Positions 23,200-33,803 of a stretch of 64,000 bases of DNA are shown one piece after another; the stretch's first letter is position 1; each line of letters starts with the position of its first letter. The notes beneath the pieces were generated by a model. It was not told where the DNA came from and made no database searches. It saw only the letters and a list, made by a program, of their open reading frames with translations. The position numbers and the translations under genes were made by a program. This DNA is from Hirsutella rhossiliensis (lineage: Eukaryota > Ascomycota > Sordariomycetes > Hypocreales > Ophiocordycipitaceae), in NCBI RefSeq assembly GCF_020360975.1, contig NW_025408671.1:1922001-1986000 (forward strand), read 5' to 3'.

Positions 23200-24610
23200 T
23201 AAATAGTAAGGCGTATTACTATAAAGTATAGCCTATATCGCTATCGATAAGGCGGAGTTTTAACTAAGATTCCTAGGCTTAGTACTCTAAGCTTATATAA
23301 GCGATATTAAATAAGGGCGCGGGGTTAAGGTAAATAATAAGCTCGTAGCGCTTATTAATTAGCGTATAGTAGTTAGCACGCTCGACTTAGTATATTATTA
23401 AGCGGTCGCTAATAAAAGGGTCGGATAAAACTTATAATAGTAGACTTCTATATACCTATAGTCCCGAAAGACTTATAATAAGCCGTCTTAGCGGCGTTAA
23501 AAGCCTCGGCTAAATACTATACTATAATAGCGAGACGGCGCCGATTAGCCTCCTTAAAAATAAATACGCCTACGTCTAAGCTATTATCCTTAGTATCCTT
23601 ATTACTAGTCTTTAGCTTATTAAGCTCGCATAGGTACTTAACGATAGCGACTATATCGGCCTAGTTATTAGATATAAGAGTAGCGGCCTTAAAAAGGATT
23701 AGCTTATTAATTATAATATTTAAAGTTAAAGGGAAACTTACTTAATTATAGGTCGCGGCACGTCTATAGCACTACTTATAGCGCGTTAAGGAAACCCCTA
23801 AGAAAATATAGCTAATCGAGAGCACCTTAATAAGCTTAGGCTTAGTTATATTATACTCCTTAACGACCGTCCTAAAATAATATATATACTAGAGCTTATA
23901 AGGGATAACCTTATAGGCCCTAACTAGGCGGGCTTTAGCCTTAGATTAAGTACGCTTCTTTATAGGAGCGCGACCGCCTTATACCGCCGCCTAAGTGCCC
24001 TTATCTCTAGCGCCGCCGTTCTTAGGTTCGTCGGTAAAAGGAGTCGGATCGCGGCCGTTTCTATTATTACTATTATTGTTATCTTAGCTCTTATTCGGCT
24101 AGGTATTAAGATAGTCTTAGCCCTTATTTAGCTAGGCCTTATCGTTAATATTAGCCTATTTATTTTAAGGAGCGGCTTAAGCGATAATCTCTTATTAGCT
24201 AGAGCCGCCTTATCGAGATAGAGTAGCTAGGTTATTAGTACTTACCTAAGAGCGCTTAAGCACGATCTCCTCGCTAGTATTAATATCGCTAATAAGGGTA
24301 ATAGACTTATAAGTTTCTAGGCCTATAGAGGTAGGCTTATTAGTAGTCGGAGTTAGGGTACTTAGCGGGGTAATAGGGGCACGACCCTCGCTAATATTAG
24401 GTCTTAGACTAAAAGTCTCTTAAGACTAAGATTCCCCTATACTTTTCTTAGCTTTCTTTACTAAGGGGGAACTAGCGTCGCTATAAGACTTTTAAGCCGA
24501 TCGCTTACGCTTTAAGGGCAAACCCGCCGCTACCTACTCCTATATATAGTATAGGAAATCGGCGTTATAGTTCTTTATCTTCTTTAGCGTAAAAGGTATT
24601 ATTATTAATA
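23200..24610 (-). pseudogene. antisense accessory ORF of Gypsy B
   Basis: On the minus strand a long frame, broken only by stops at plausible Gln/Trp positions, starts near 24,610 and runs to about 23,200. It begins with a Lys/Arg-rich (KRKR-type, possibly nuclear-targeting) segment, continues through Ser/Thr/Asn-rich low-complexity sequence and ends in a helical domain of about 200 residues. It converges on pol and lies between pol and the 3' LTR. I recognise no family. Similar antisense frames occupy the same place in Gypsy A, D and D'. Confidence 0.5.
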
Positions 24611-24980
24611 AATCGTTAATAAAAAGTAATATAAAAAGGTATAAGGGATTAATAAAAAAAGGCGTAAAACTCTATAGTAATTATAAGTAAAAGAGTTAAA
24701 GAAGAAAAGAAAATAAAAGAAGTAAGAGATATATACGCACGCTCTTTATATTATAATTACGCGGCTAATATATAGGTAATACTATAATAGTTACTTAGTA
24801 GTAACCGCTAGTATAATAACTATTAACGTTATAGAGCGTAGACTAACGTATACTTATATAGGCGTATACGCGCGATATATAACCGAAACTACCTCTCTTC
24901 CTAACTAAATATATATAGCGTAGCGAAAGTAATATATATTAAAGATATAGCTAAGACGTTTATATAGGAGGGGAGATAAT

Positions 24981-25237
24981 TATAAGAGCGCTACTAAGAG
25001 GTATAGGCTAATAAAGCACTTAGGTATATAGTACTAATATATCGGTAGGGTATTAATAGGGAATTATACCTACCCCGCTTATATATTATAAACTACTCGC
25101 TACTCTAACTAAAGAAGAGAAATCCCTCTTCTTATAAGCTTTAGTCTTACGATAAAGAGAATATAATATATATAGCGTAGTACCTCTAGCTATCTTTACT
25201 ACCTAACTAATTATACCGTAATACGTATTCCCTTATA
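24981..25237 (+). repeat. Gypsy B 3' LTR
   Basis: 257 bp, direct repeat of 17,430-17,686. A purine-rich tract (GGAGGGGAGA) lies immediately upstream. Confidence 0.85.
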
Positions 25238-25242
25238 ACTAA

Positions 25243-28200
25243 TAAGAAGGGGTAGGAACTACTTATACTATTTAGACCGCTATATAGTATATTATATATA
25301 GAGCTACTAGTACTAAAGAAAACGCTAAGGGACCTCTTAAATAAGGGTTTTATTTAAGTAAGTAGCTTTAAAGTAAGAGCGCTAGTCCTATTTATATATA
25401 AACTAAGGGGTAGGATATAGTTCTATTATAACTATAGGGCTTTAAACGTAATTATAAGGCTAGACCGCTACCCTTTACCTTTAATCTTAGATACGCTTTA
25501 TAACCTTTTAAAGGCAAAGTAGTTTACGAAGCTAGATATAAAATAAGCGTTTTATAAGGTATAGATCTTAGAGGGTAATAAGTAGAAGACAGCGTTCTAT
25601 ATACGCTATAGCTTATTTAAGTAGCTTATAACGCCCTTTAGCTTCTTAAGAGCGCCCGCTACCTTTTAATATTATATTAATAACGTACTTTAAGACTTCC
25701 TTAATAATTTTGCCTCTATATATATAGATAATATCCTTATTTATATAAGCGGCTCTTATAAGGACTATATATAAAAAGTATAGAGGGTCCTAGAGCGCCT
25801 TTAACTTTATAGGCTCTACCTTAACTTAAATAAGTATAAATTTAGGGTTAAGAGGGTTAAGTACCTAGGCTTTATTATCTATATAGGTATAGGTATATAG
25901 GCGGATCTTATAAAGATCTAGGCGATCTAAGACTAAGCGGCCCTAACTACGTAAATAGGTATATAGAGCTTTCTTAGGTTCGTAAACTATTATAGGATAT
26001 TTATTAAGGGCTTCTCTTATATTATAAGTCCTTTAAATAAGATTACTAGGAAATAAACTACCTTTTATTAAGGGCCTATATAGAAAGGAGCGTTTTATAC
26101 GCTTAAGGACCTATTCTTATAGGCCCTAGTACTACTTTAATAGGACTTTAACTAGTTTATATTAGTTAAAGTAGACTATAGCGGCTAGGCACTTAAAGGA
26201 ACGCTCTCTTAGGAGGTAGATAGGTAGAAGTAACTAATAGCATTCTACTCCTATAAGCTAACCTTAGTAGAGCGGAATTACGCTATTTATAATAAGGAGA
26301 TACTAGTAATTATTAGCTACCTTAAGTAGTAGTAAGTAGAGCTTTAGAGCTATAAGAGCTTTAAGGTTCTTATAGACTATAAGAATCTTAAGTACTTTAT
26401 AACTTATTAGTACCTCTTAGAATAGTAAGCCCGCTAAGTAAAGTATCTCTTATACTTTAACTTCTTAATTAAGTACTAGCTAAGGTAAGACTTTATAGTC
26501 TTAGATATACTTTCTTAGAGGGATTAAGACTAGCTAACGGGGGTAGATATTAAGGCCTAGGATCTATAGCTTATCTTATAAGAAGCGCTATAAACTTATA
26601 TAAGAGCTTCCTTAATAAAGGAAGGCGCGGCGTTAATAGATAAGCCTTCCCTTATACCTTTACCTTAGCCTAGCGAGGAGGGATAGACCGGCCTAAGGGC
26701 GTATATAGCGTAGGTATTCTAAGATAAGGTCCTTTAGCGCTTATAAGATAGGATATTATCTCTAGACTATACCTATAAGAGCGTATACCGCGCTATTAAG
26801 TCTAGCGCTTAATGCCTTAATCTAAAGCTAAAGCTAAAGGTATAAGTAGCTAACTATTATATCGACCTATAAGGGTATCTATATTAGCGGGGGAGACTAT
26901 AGGTACTAGGCGCGCCGTATACTATAGAGGCTAGGGAGAAGGATAGACCGCTAAAGCTAAACGAATAAAATAAGCTTTAAGGGAAGCTAGTCTAGCTCGT
27001 TTATAACTCTAGTATCGTAGGCTACCTAGGTAGGTAGGGTATAATAGTAAGCCTTATAAGGGATTTCTACTAGCCCTTCTTATAGTACTATATTTACCGC
27101 TTCTTTTATAACTACGATATCTATAGCCGTACTAAGATTTAAAGGGCGTAGCTTAAAGGGCTACTTAAGTAGCTTTTAATACTTAACTAGTTCTATATAT
27201 ATATATAGATAGACTTTATAACGGACCTCCTACTTATAGAGGGCGGTAACCGCTATATATAAGTAATTAAGGACTAACTTAGTAAGTCTATAATATTAAA
27301 GCTAATACTATTTATAGATATAGAGTTCTATATAGAGCGCTTCCTATAATACTAAGCTTACTTATATAGCTAGCTAGCCTCTATTATAAGTAATAAGGGA
27401 TCGAATTAAACTAGCTGCTTTTAGTAGTACCTATACTAGCTACTTTAGATTATATAGCTACTTAGTATAGTATATTACTTATAGACTAATAAAGGGCCTA
27501 AGAGGGTTAACTAGGAAGCGTAGGCTTACTTATAGGCTATTATAGCCTATAACTAAGTAAACTAAGACTATTAGCTCCTTATAGCCTAACTTATATTAAA
27601 TAGTAAACTATATACTTTTATTAAGATAGCCCCTTTCTTTATAATATATAGCTTTAAACTACCTTTATTAGTTCTTTTTACTATAGATATAGTAATAGAG
27701 TAGTATAGTAATTTATTATTAAAAGGCCGCGCCTTTATATTTATATAAAAGCTATAAGAGACTATAGATTATTACTAATTTATAATAGCTACTATAGCGT
27801 AAGATTAAGAGTAGCACGCTAATAAGACTAGGGCCCTAGTAGATAGGTTTATAGTAAGAGATAAAGTATAGCTAGACCTTTATAACTATAAGTTAGTATA
27901 GCTAAAGAAGAAGCTTAACTAGTTATATATAAAGTTTATAGTATAAAGGGTTATTAACTTATAGGTTATAAAGCTTAATAGTTTCTTAATAAGGGTTTAT
28001 AATAAGATTAATATAGACCTCCTTTATAGAGCCTCCTTTAACCCGCTACCTAAATAAAAAGTAGTAGACGCTTAACCGCTTATAATTAAGGTAAAGGGAA
28101 AGGATAAGTTTAAGGTTAAAGAGATATAGGCCGCGTACTAGAAAAAGGTTAGTAAGGGAATACGCTAGGAGGTCTTTATTAAGTAACGTAGGTATCTCAA

Positions 28201-28400
28201 CCCTATATAGGAACCTATATATAAGTTTATAAGAACTATAGCCCTTAATAAGTTTAAAGTCTTATTTAAAATAGTAAATAAGAATAATAAACTAGCGGAC
28301 TATTAATAATAGCCTAAGCTAAAACTATAAAGTAAGTAAAGTAAAGTAAGTAATTATAATAACGTAAGCGTAATAATATAAGTAGAGATAAAAATAGTAT
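25243..28400 (+). pseudogene. Gypsy A#1 pol, continued (RT, RNase H, integrase, chromodomain-like end)
   Basis: The pol frame interrupted at 17,429 resumes. Reverse transcriptase (about 25,250-25,900) has its catalytic box at about 25,705-25,740 with the second Asp changed to Asn (YIDN, GAT to AAT). RNase H (26,050-26,450), a zinc-binding domain (about 26,900-27,100), integrase catalytic core (27,150-27,750) and a basic C-terminal region (to about 28,300) follow. The matching minus-strand copy in A#2 is 50,030-53,000. Confidence 0.75.
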
Positions 28401-28429
28401 TTATTTTAAGGCGGAGCCCTTAAACTACT

Positions 28430-29470
28430 TAAACTTACTCCTTATCCTTATTATCGTCCTTATCCTTATCCTTATCGTCCTCCTCTACCTTATTAGCGGC
28501 GGCGGCGCTCTCTAAGGCGCTTAGGTAGCCCTCTAGGCCCGCGAGCTAGTTAGCGGTAGCGGCGGCTCTAGGGGCTCTAAGAGTAAGGGGGGCCTAGCTA
28601 GTAGTAGCGGTAGGGGCGGCGGCGGGCATAGCTAAGGAGACCGCTAATAGGGCGATAAAGGTAGTATTCTTAGTACTAAGAGAGTTAGTAGCGGAAGTAA
28701 AAAAGCTAAAGGAGAGGAACTTACTTAGGGACGAGGCCCTAGCGCTTAAGGGCGCGGAGATTATAATAAGCGGCGGTAGCAGCGGTAAGGCGCTTCTTAG
28801 TAGCCCCCTATACCTACTTATACGCGCTAGCCTTCTAAGCTAACGCTATAAGGAGTAAGATAGGAAGCGCCGCTTTATAAGCGCGGCTAGTATATATATA
28901 CTAGTAATAACTACCGCTATAGCAGCGCTTAACTTAGTCGGTATAAGGGAGCTCTTATAACGCGTATTATATATAGGGGGCTATATAAGTAGCTCTAGCC
29001 TATACTTAGCGTTTATACTTTAAAAGGTTAGCGGAAAATAGCTACTATACTCGCTAGGTAGCGGACTTATAAGGGTAGTAGAGGCGGAGGCGGGGGTAGA
29101 AGGGCCGGGCGTTATAGCTAGCGGCGAGGACGGCGTTATTATATAAAAGGGCGATATAAGGGCGGCTAGCGTAGTAGAGGTAAAGGCGGCGGCGGTAGGC
29201 GCGGTTATAGGGGCGCGGGTAAGAGCAGCGGTAGCGGCGGAGCCGTTATCGGCTATACTTAGTATAGCGTCGATAAACGACTCTATACGCTCCGAGAAGG
29301 AGGAAGTAAGGGAGGGGGAGGTAGATATATCTATCGCGGAAGTTAGTATTATAGATTATAGCCTCTTACTCTATAAGGCGGAGAACTTACTAGTTAAAGT
29401 TATTATTATTAAGGCTATTATTACTACTATAGCTACTACTATAAGTATATATTAATAAAGCGGCCTATAT
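28430..29470 (-). pseudogene. antisense ORF-X of Gypsy A#1
   Basis: GC-rich antisense frame, homologous to the plus-strand frame of A#2 (41,015-41,182 and 49,041-49,870) and of the A fragment at 58,700-59,260. The C-terminal end (near 28,430-28,520) is acidic, with Asp/Lys-rich repeats, preceded by a short predicted coiled coil and long Ala/Pro-rich stretches. The GCC/CGG-rich part contains few CA/TG sites and so kept its GC content. The TATA-like promoter it would use is now at 9,300, across the inversion. Confidence 0.5.
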
Positions 29471-29542
29471 AGCTAGGAACGAACTAACGTACTAAGTAAA
29501 GTAAAACTTACTTATTACTATTACTATTATAGTTAAAGAAGG

Positions 29543-30019
29543 TCTTATAAAGAGAGATATAAAAAGTATATATAAAATATATAAAGGTAAAATTAAAAGT
29601 AAGGGGTTAGATAGGTAGGGTAGAGAGATTTAATTCTTATAGGAGTAGTAATAAAGGTAAGGGAGTAATTATTATATTACCTTTATTATCCTTCTTTCCT
29701 TTATTTAACGCCCTTCTTTATATCTATTTAGTATCTTAATTAATAAAGAAGATCTTACTTAAAGAAGCTATTAATATCCTTTTAACTACCGAGCTTTTTA
29801 CTAGTTTTTCCCTTCCTTTCTAGCCGTTACTAGTATATCCGTTTTATCTCTCGCTACCTTTATAGGAAGCTATTACTACTTTTACTTCCCCTCTTACCCT
29901 TACCTTCTTCTTTATACCTCCTTTTAGCTCCTTTCTTAAAACCTATTTTTTAGCTTCCTAGGTCCCTCGTACTAAGGGATATCTCCGAGAACTACGAAAT
30001 TAAGCTACGCTTCGCGATA
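29543..30019 (-). repeat. Copia F 3' LTR, inverted (477 bp)
   Basis: Reverse complement of 9,354-9,830 and of identical length. GAAGG (29,538-29,542) flanks it on the A#1 side, the complement of CCTTC at 9,349-9,353. On the other side, at 30,020-30,030, is a complement of a polypurine tract, as expected inside the 3' LTR. Confidence 0.85.
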
Positions 30020-30950
30020 TACCCCCTTAGCTATAGCCTACCCTTATAAAAAGGGTAAAGCTAAATACCTAGGCCGGTAAGCGTATAGAGGAGGTCTTAG
30101 TCTATACTTATCCCTTACTTAAGAAATCCGGGTTTTAGCCCTAGGCTCTTTTAGACCTACTTTAGGAAAAGGGGCCTTAAGAAGGAAATTAAGTCCTATA
30201 AGAAAGGGGGGCTTCTTTAAGGATAAGTCCCTAAAAAGGGGGCCTTTAAGAAGAATAAGTCCTAATTAAGCTAGGGGCCCTCTTTTAGGATAAGTCCTAA
30301 TTCCTCTCTTTAGCTATAGACGTCTCCTTCCTCCTATATACTATTAGCTCCTCTCGTAGATTCTTAAGGCGGGCTTTTAAGGATAGCTTCTCTTAAACGT
30401 CTTCTAGCCTAATTTACTATAAAAAGATAGCTAGCTTTTACTTTAGTAAGGGCTTCGTAAGACCGTTAGCTTTTATTAATACTATTAGAACTTAATAAAT
30501 AGAAATAAGTCCCCTTTAAACCTCTTAGCGTAATATAGATTTTAAAGCTCTATATAGTAGCTAGTAGCTTAAATAGCTAGAAAACACTATAATTAACTAT
30601 CGTAACGTTAAAATATAGCTTTAATTACTATTAGAATATACTTACCTTAGTATTATAGAGAGTGCTAGTATTAAAGTATACCGGACTTTAAGTAAGCTAA
30701 CTTATTTAAATAGCTATATCTAAAGGCACTAAATTTAGTAGTTAACTAGTAGGTATTACTAGTTATTAGGTCTTTATATTAAAGAAAGAGGGTATATATT
30801 ACGTTATCTTACTTAAAAGAGGGAGTCTATAGTATTACGAACTAGCTAACTATAAAAGGAAGATAGTTAAAATATAGGCCGTAGACCCCCTTTAATTATT
30901 TTATCTCTTTAGCTATATAAAGACTATACTAAGGTTATAGGTAGGGATGC
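30020..30950 (-). pseudogene. 3' end of a Copia pol with 3' untranslated region, inverted
   Basis: On the minus strand, about 30,449-30,471 encodes the ANGLTKPLL motif typical of the Copia RNase H tail, followed by a short helical end. Between this and the LTR (30,020-30,350) is a non-coding region with several imperfect copies of an AGGACTTATCCT-like word, most clearly between 30,190 and 30,310. The border with the PiggyBac relic is near 30,950. Confidence 0.6.
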
Positions 30951-30989
30951 TAGCTAATTAAAACGGCCCGCTATAAAGGGTATATAATT

Positions 30990-31561
30990 TTACTAGTAAA
31001 TAGAGCTATAATAAAAGTCCTAATAATATAGGCCTATATAAATCGCTATATTATACTAATTATATCCCTTCCTTATCTTTATTAGCTACTTATTACTATT
31101 AGCGGCCCTTAGTAACTTATATTAACTCTATAATCTTAGCTACTTAGCTTTAAAGCCTTAGTAAGTAATATAAGGCGAGCCTTTTAACTATTAGATATAT
31201 TTATACTATAAAATAGGTATAAATATATCCCTAGCTTAAAACCGTTATTTTAAGCCGCTTACTTTACTATAAGCTATATAAAGCTCTTTTATAAAGCGCT
31301 GCCGCTACTTATACTATAAGGTTATTCGTAGCTAGCTAAGCTACCTATAAAGCTATATAAGGTAGCTATTAACGAGCGTAGTCTTAAGAAGGAAGGGCTA
31401 TATAAGTGCCTACTAATCCCCTTTATAAATATAATAGTTATTTCCTATACTTACTTAAAGCTAGTTACTAATATTAACGCTACCTATCTTATTATTATAC
31501 TTTATAGAGATTAATAGTAAAGTAAGACGCTTAATAGGCTTATTACTAAATTCTTATTATA
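30990..31561 (-). pseudogene. PiggyBac-like transposase relic, C-terminal part
   Basis: Read leftwards with stops as Gln/Trp, the frame contains the catalytic-domain end with the conserved VDIGDQL-like motif (here with Asp/Gly to Asn/Ser changes) at about 31,460-31,490, and then a Cys-rich zinc-ribbon-like tail (31,000-31,240) in which most Cys codons are now Tyr. It is continued from 55,168; Gypsy A#2 is inserted between, with TSD TTATA (31,557-31,561 and 55,163-55,167). Confidence 0.6.
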
Positions 31562-31747
31562 TATTACGGAGTAGGTAAAGGCGTATACGTAGGTGCTATC
31601 TATAGGATAATATTAATAAGCTATATAGAGCTCTTCTATACGCGGCTAGCCCGCCCCTATACTTATAGGATCTAGCCCTTTATATATAACTATACGGCTT
31701 AGGCCGCGGCCTAAGCCTATTACCTATAATAGTTAAAGACTCTTATA
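31562..31747 (-). repeat. Gypsy A#2 3' LTR
   Basis: 186 bp, same orientation and length as 54,977-55,162. A complement polypurine tract (TAATGCCCTCCC) lies just inside at 31,746-31,757. Confidence 0.85.
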
Positions 31748-32044
31748 TAATGCCCTCCCTTAAGCGCGGCGTAGCGCTGCCCTATTAACGGCTCCTATAT
31801 AATTAGGCCTATACCGCGGGCTCTTCCTTACCCTTTCCCGTTAATAGGGCCGGCCCTACTAGCCCTATTATCCCCGCGCCCGTTAGCCTAGGTAGCTAGG
31901 ACCTAGCTCTATACTTATTAGCCGGCTAGCCGTTTAAATAAGGGCGTAACCTATTATATACGCCCTTAGGTAGCCGGCAGCTAGTCTAGACCTACGTAAG
32001 CCTTAGGTTGCCCGTCCCCTCTACCTTAGGTAGTATCCTCTACT

Positions 32045-32259
32045 AAGGGGTATATAAGGCGGCATCCCCCCCTTCCCTTTTCCCTTCCTTCTCTCCCTTC
32101 TTTAACTATAGTAGTAGTATTAATAGGTAAGTTCCGCTCTACCTAAGGCGTTAGTCTATTCCTAGCTATATAGGCCGCTCTATTAACGTATACTTATAGT
32201 AGTAGCGGTAGTAGTAATAATAGCCCTAATAATAATAATAACTTTAACTAATAAGTTCC
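32045..32259 (+). promoter_or_regulatory. TATA-like promoter and 5' part of antisense ORF-X in Gypsy A#2
   Basis: TATATAAGG at 32,051-32,059, GGCGGCATCCCCCC and a long CT-rich tract are conserved with 9,300-9,353. Downstream sequence leads into the antisense frame, interrupted at 32,259 by Copia C. Confidence 0.4.
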
Positions 32260-32827
32260 TTTTAAAGTATATAAGTAAAAGCGGAATTTTAGGAAATTAA
32301 GGAATTACGTAAGACTATATAATAGAGGGGAAGAAGGAGTATAAGGTAGGATTTTCAACGGAATTTATTAGTAGTATATTAGTATATAGAAGAGGTATTA
32401 AAGTTAATTATTCTATCTCTATCTACTAGCGGACATGCTATCTTGTATAGACAATTATAGCTAAACGGAAGAACCTTTCGGGACTAGATTTAGGCTGCCG
32501 TATAGCCCTAAGACTAGGGAATTCCGTAATACCTCGAGTGAATCTAGAAGTGTCTTGGTTCTACTAATATTCGTGTTTAGAGGAGGTTAGTCGTGCTAGT
32601 GTTCTTAAGAGGTCTTAGCTAGTATTCTAAGCTAGCTCTATTCCTTTGATTCCCGATTATACGATAACCGGCAACCCGTTTAATGCATAATAACATGCAA
32701 AATAACGAGCGATTCTTACTCTATAGGATAAGGTTTTATCTATAATTAATATACTACTTATTAGCTTATATAATCGGGAGAGTATATTATAGCTGCTTTA
32801 TTTATAGTAGGAACACTATTCCTTATA
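32260..32827 (-). repeat. Copia C 3' LTR
   Basis: 568 bp, direct repeat of 40,447-41,014. It keeps a few CA/TG sites that the other LTR has lost, so RIP acted unevenly on the pair. Confidence 0.9.
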
Positions 32828-33199
32828 GCCTCCCTTAAAGAGTAGATTTATATACTCTTTACTAATTTATTTATAGTAGTATATATATAGGGTAAAAACC
32901 TAATATAGGAAAACTATTCTTATACCTTAATAGGATATATAAAAACCTATTCTTTCTTAGGGAAAAAAAATCCTTAGGTATATACTAATAGAAAAACCTA
33001 TAGTAGGAAAAATCTATAGTTATAATAATTATTTATAGGATAACCTTATATAAGGTAAAACCTATTATTGCTAGGAAAATCTTAATAGATAAAAACCTAG
33101 TAAATATTTCTCTAGGAAACCTAAAAGGAAAAACCTAGTAAGGGAAAGATATAGAAAGTATAAGAAATATCTAAAAACCCCTTTTAATTACTTAGGAAC

Positions 33200-33612
33200 T
33201 TATATTAAGGATAGACCGTTTCTAAATTTATAGAGTAATCTAGGTCTTAATTCCTTTATAAAATATTAGCTATATTATCTTTTAATTTAATATAAAAAAC
33301 TCTAATTTCCCCTTCTCTTATACTAGTTCTAGTATAGTAATAGGCTAATCTTATATACTTAGACCTTTTATAAAATTCCGGATTTTCTACTAATTTAATA
33401 GTAGTAGTATTATCCGTTAAAATAGGAGGTATAGTATTAGGAATCTTAATAGATAGATCCTTAGTAATATTTTTAAAAAGCATATTTAAATAAATAGCTT
33501 CTTTATTTACCTCCCTAAGGCTAATATACTCTACTTCGTAGGTAGAAAGGGTAACGGCTTTCTACTTAAAGTAAGCCTAGCTTATTATATTATTATATAT
33601 ATAAAAATAGTA
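33200..33612 (-). pseudogene. Copia C RNase H C-terminal part
   Basis: A frame open for 75 codons (33,256-33,483) matches the Copia RNase H end: the DNxxxIxLxxNPEF-like and K[H/Y]I..YYxxR motifs are visible. It is the 3' end of the pol frame interrupted by Pogo-2 at 33,613. 32,828-33,200 is TA-rich 3' untranslated sequence with repeated AGGAAAA-type words. Confidence 0.7.
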
Positions 33613-33713
33613 CCCGTTGATCTTGGTGTGGGGCCACAGCAGCCCAACTAAGTGTCTTCGCCACTTAGTTGGCCCAAAAAATCCGGCACAGCCCAAAAAA
33701 TCCGGCACAGCAG
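33613..33713 (+). repeat. Pogo-2 left terminal inverted repeat (101 bp)
   Basis: Exact reverse complement of 36,242-36,342. It contains a hairpin (10-bp arms, CAACTAAGTG with its complement, about 33,644-33,672) and two tandem copies of a 19-bp unit (CCCAAAAAATCCGGCACAG) at 33,673-33,711: likely transposase-binding sites. Confidence 0.95.
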
Positions 33714-33803
33714 CCCACCTCCAAAACGTCAACCCTATGCATCTCAACCGCGTTTTCTCGCGCAACTTGACTTTATTTACGTATCTTTTTGCCGGAATAC
33801 ATT

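Larger units (their letters stand above)
17430..25237 (+). mobile_element. Gypsy B, full-length, nested in Gypsy A#1
   Basis: Two 257-bp LTRs (17,430-17,686 and 24,981-25,237) start TATAAGAGCG and end CTTATA. The flanks ATTAA (17,425-17,429) and ACTAA (25,238-25,242) are a 5-bp target duplication with one difference. A purine tract ends just before the 3' LTR. The A#1 reverse-transcriptase frame continues across the element. Confidence 0.85.

Noticed and set aside
33256..33483. 75-codon minus-strand frame as a small gene
   Set aside because: It is the Copia C RNase H tail, separated from the rest of pol by the Pogo-2 insertion.
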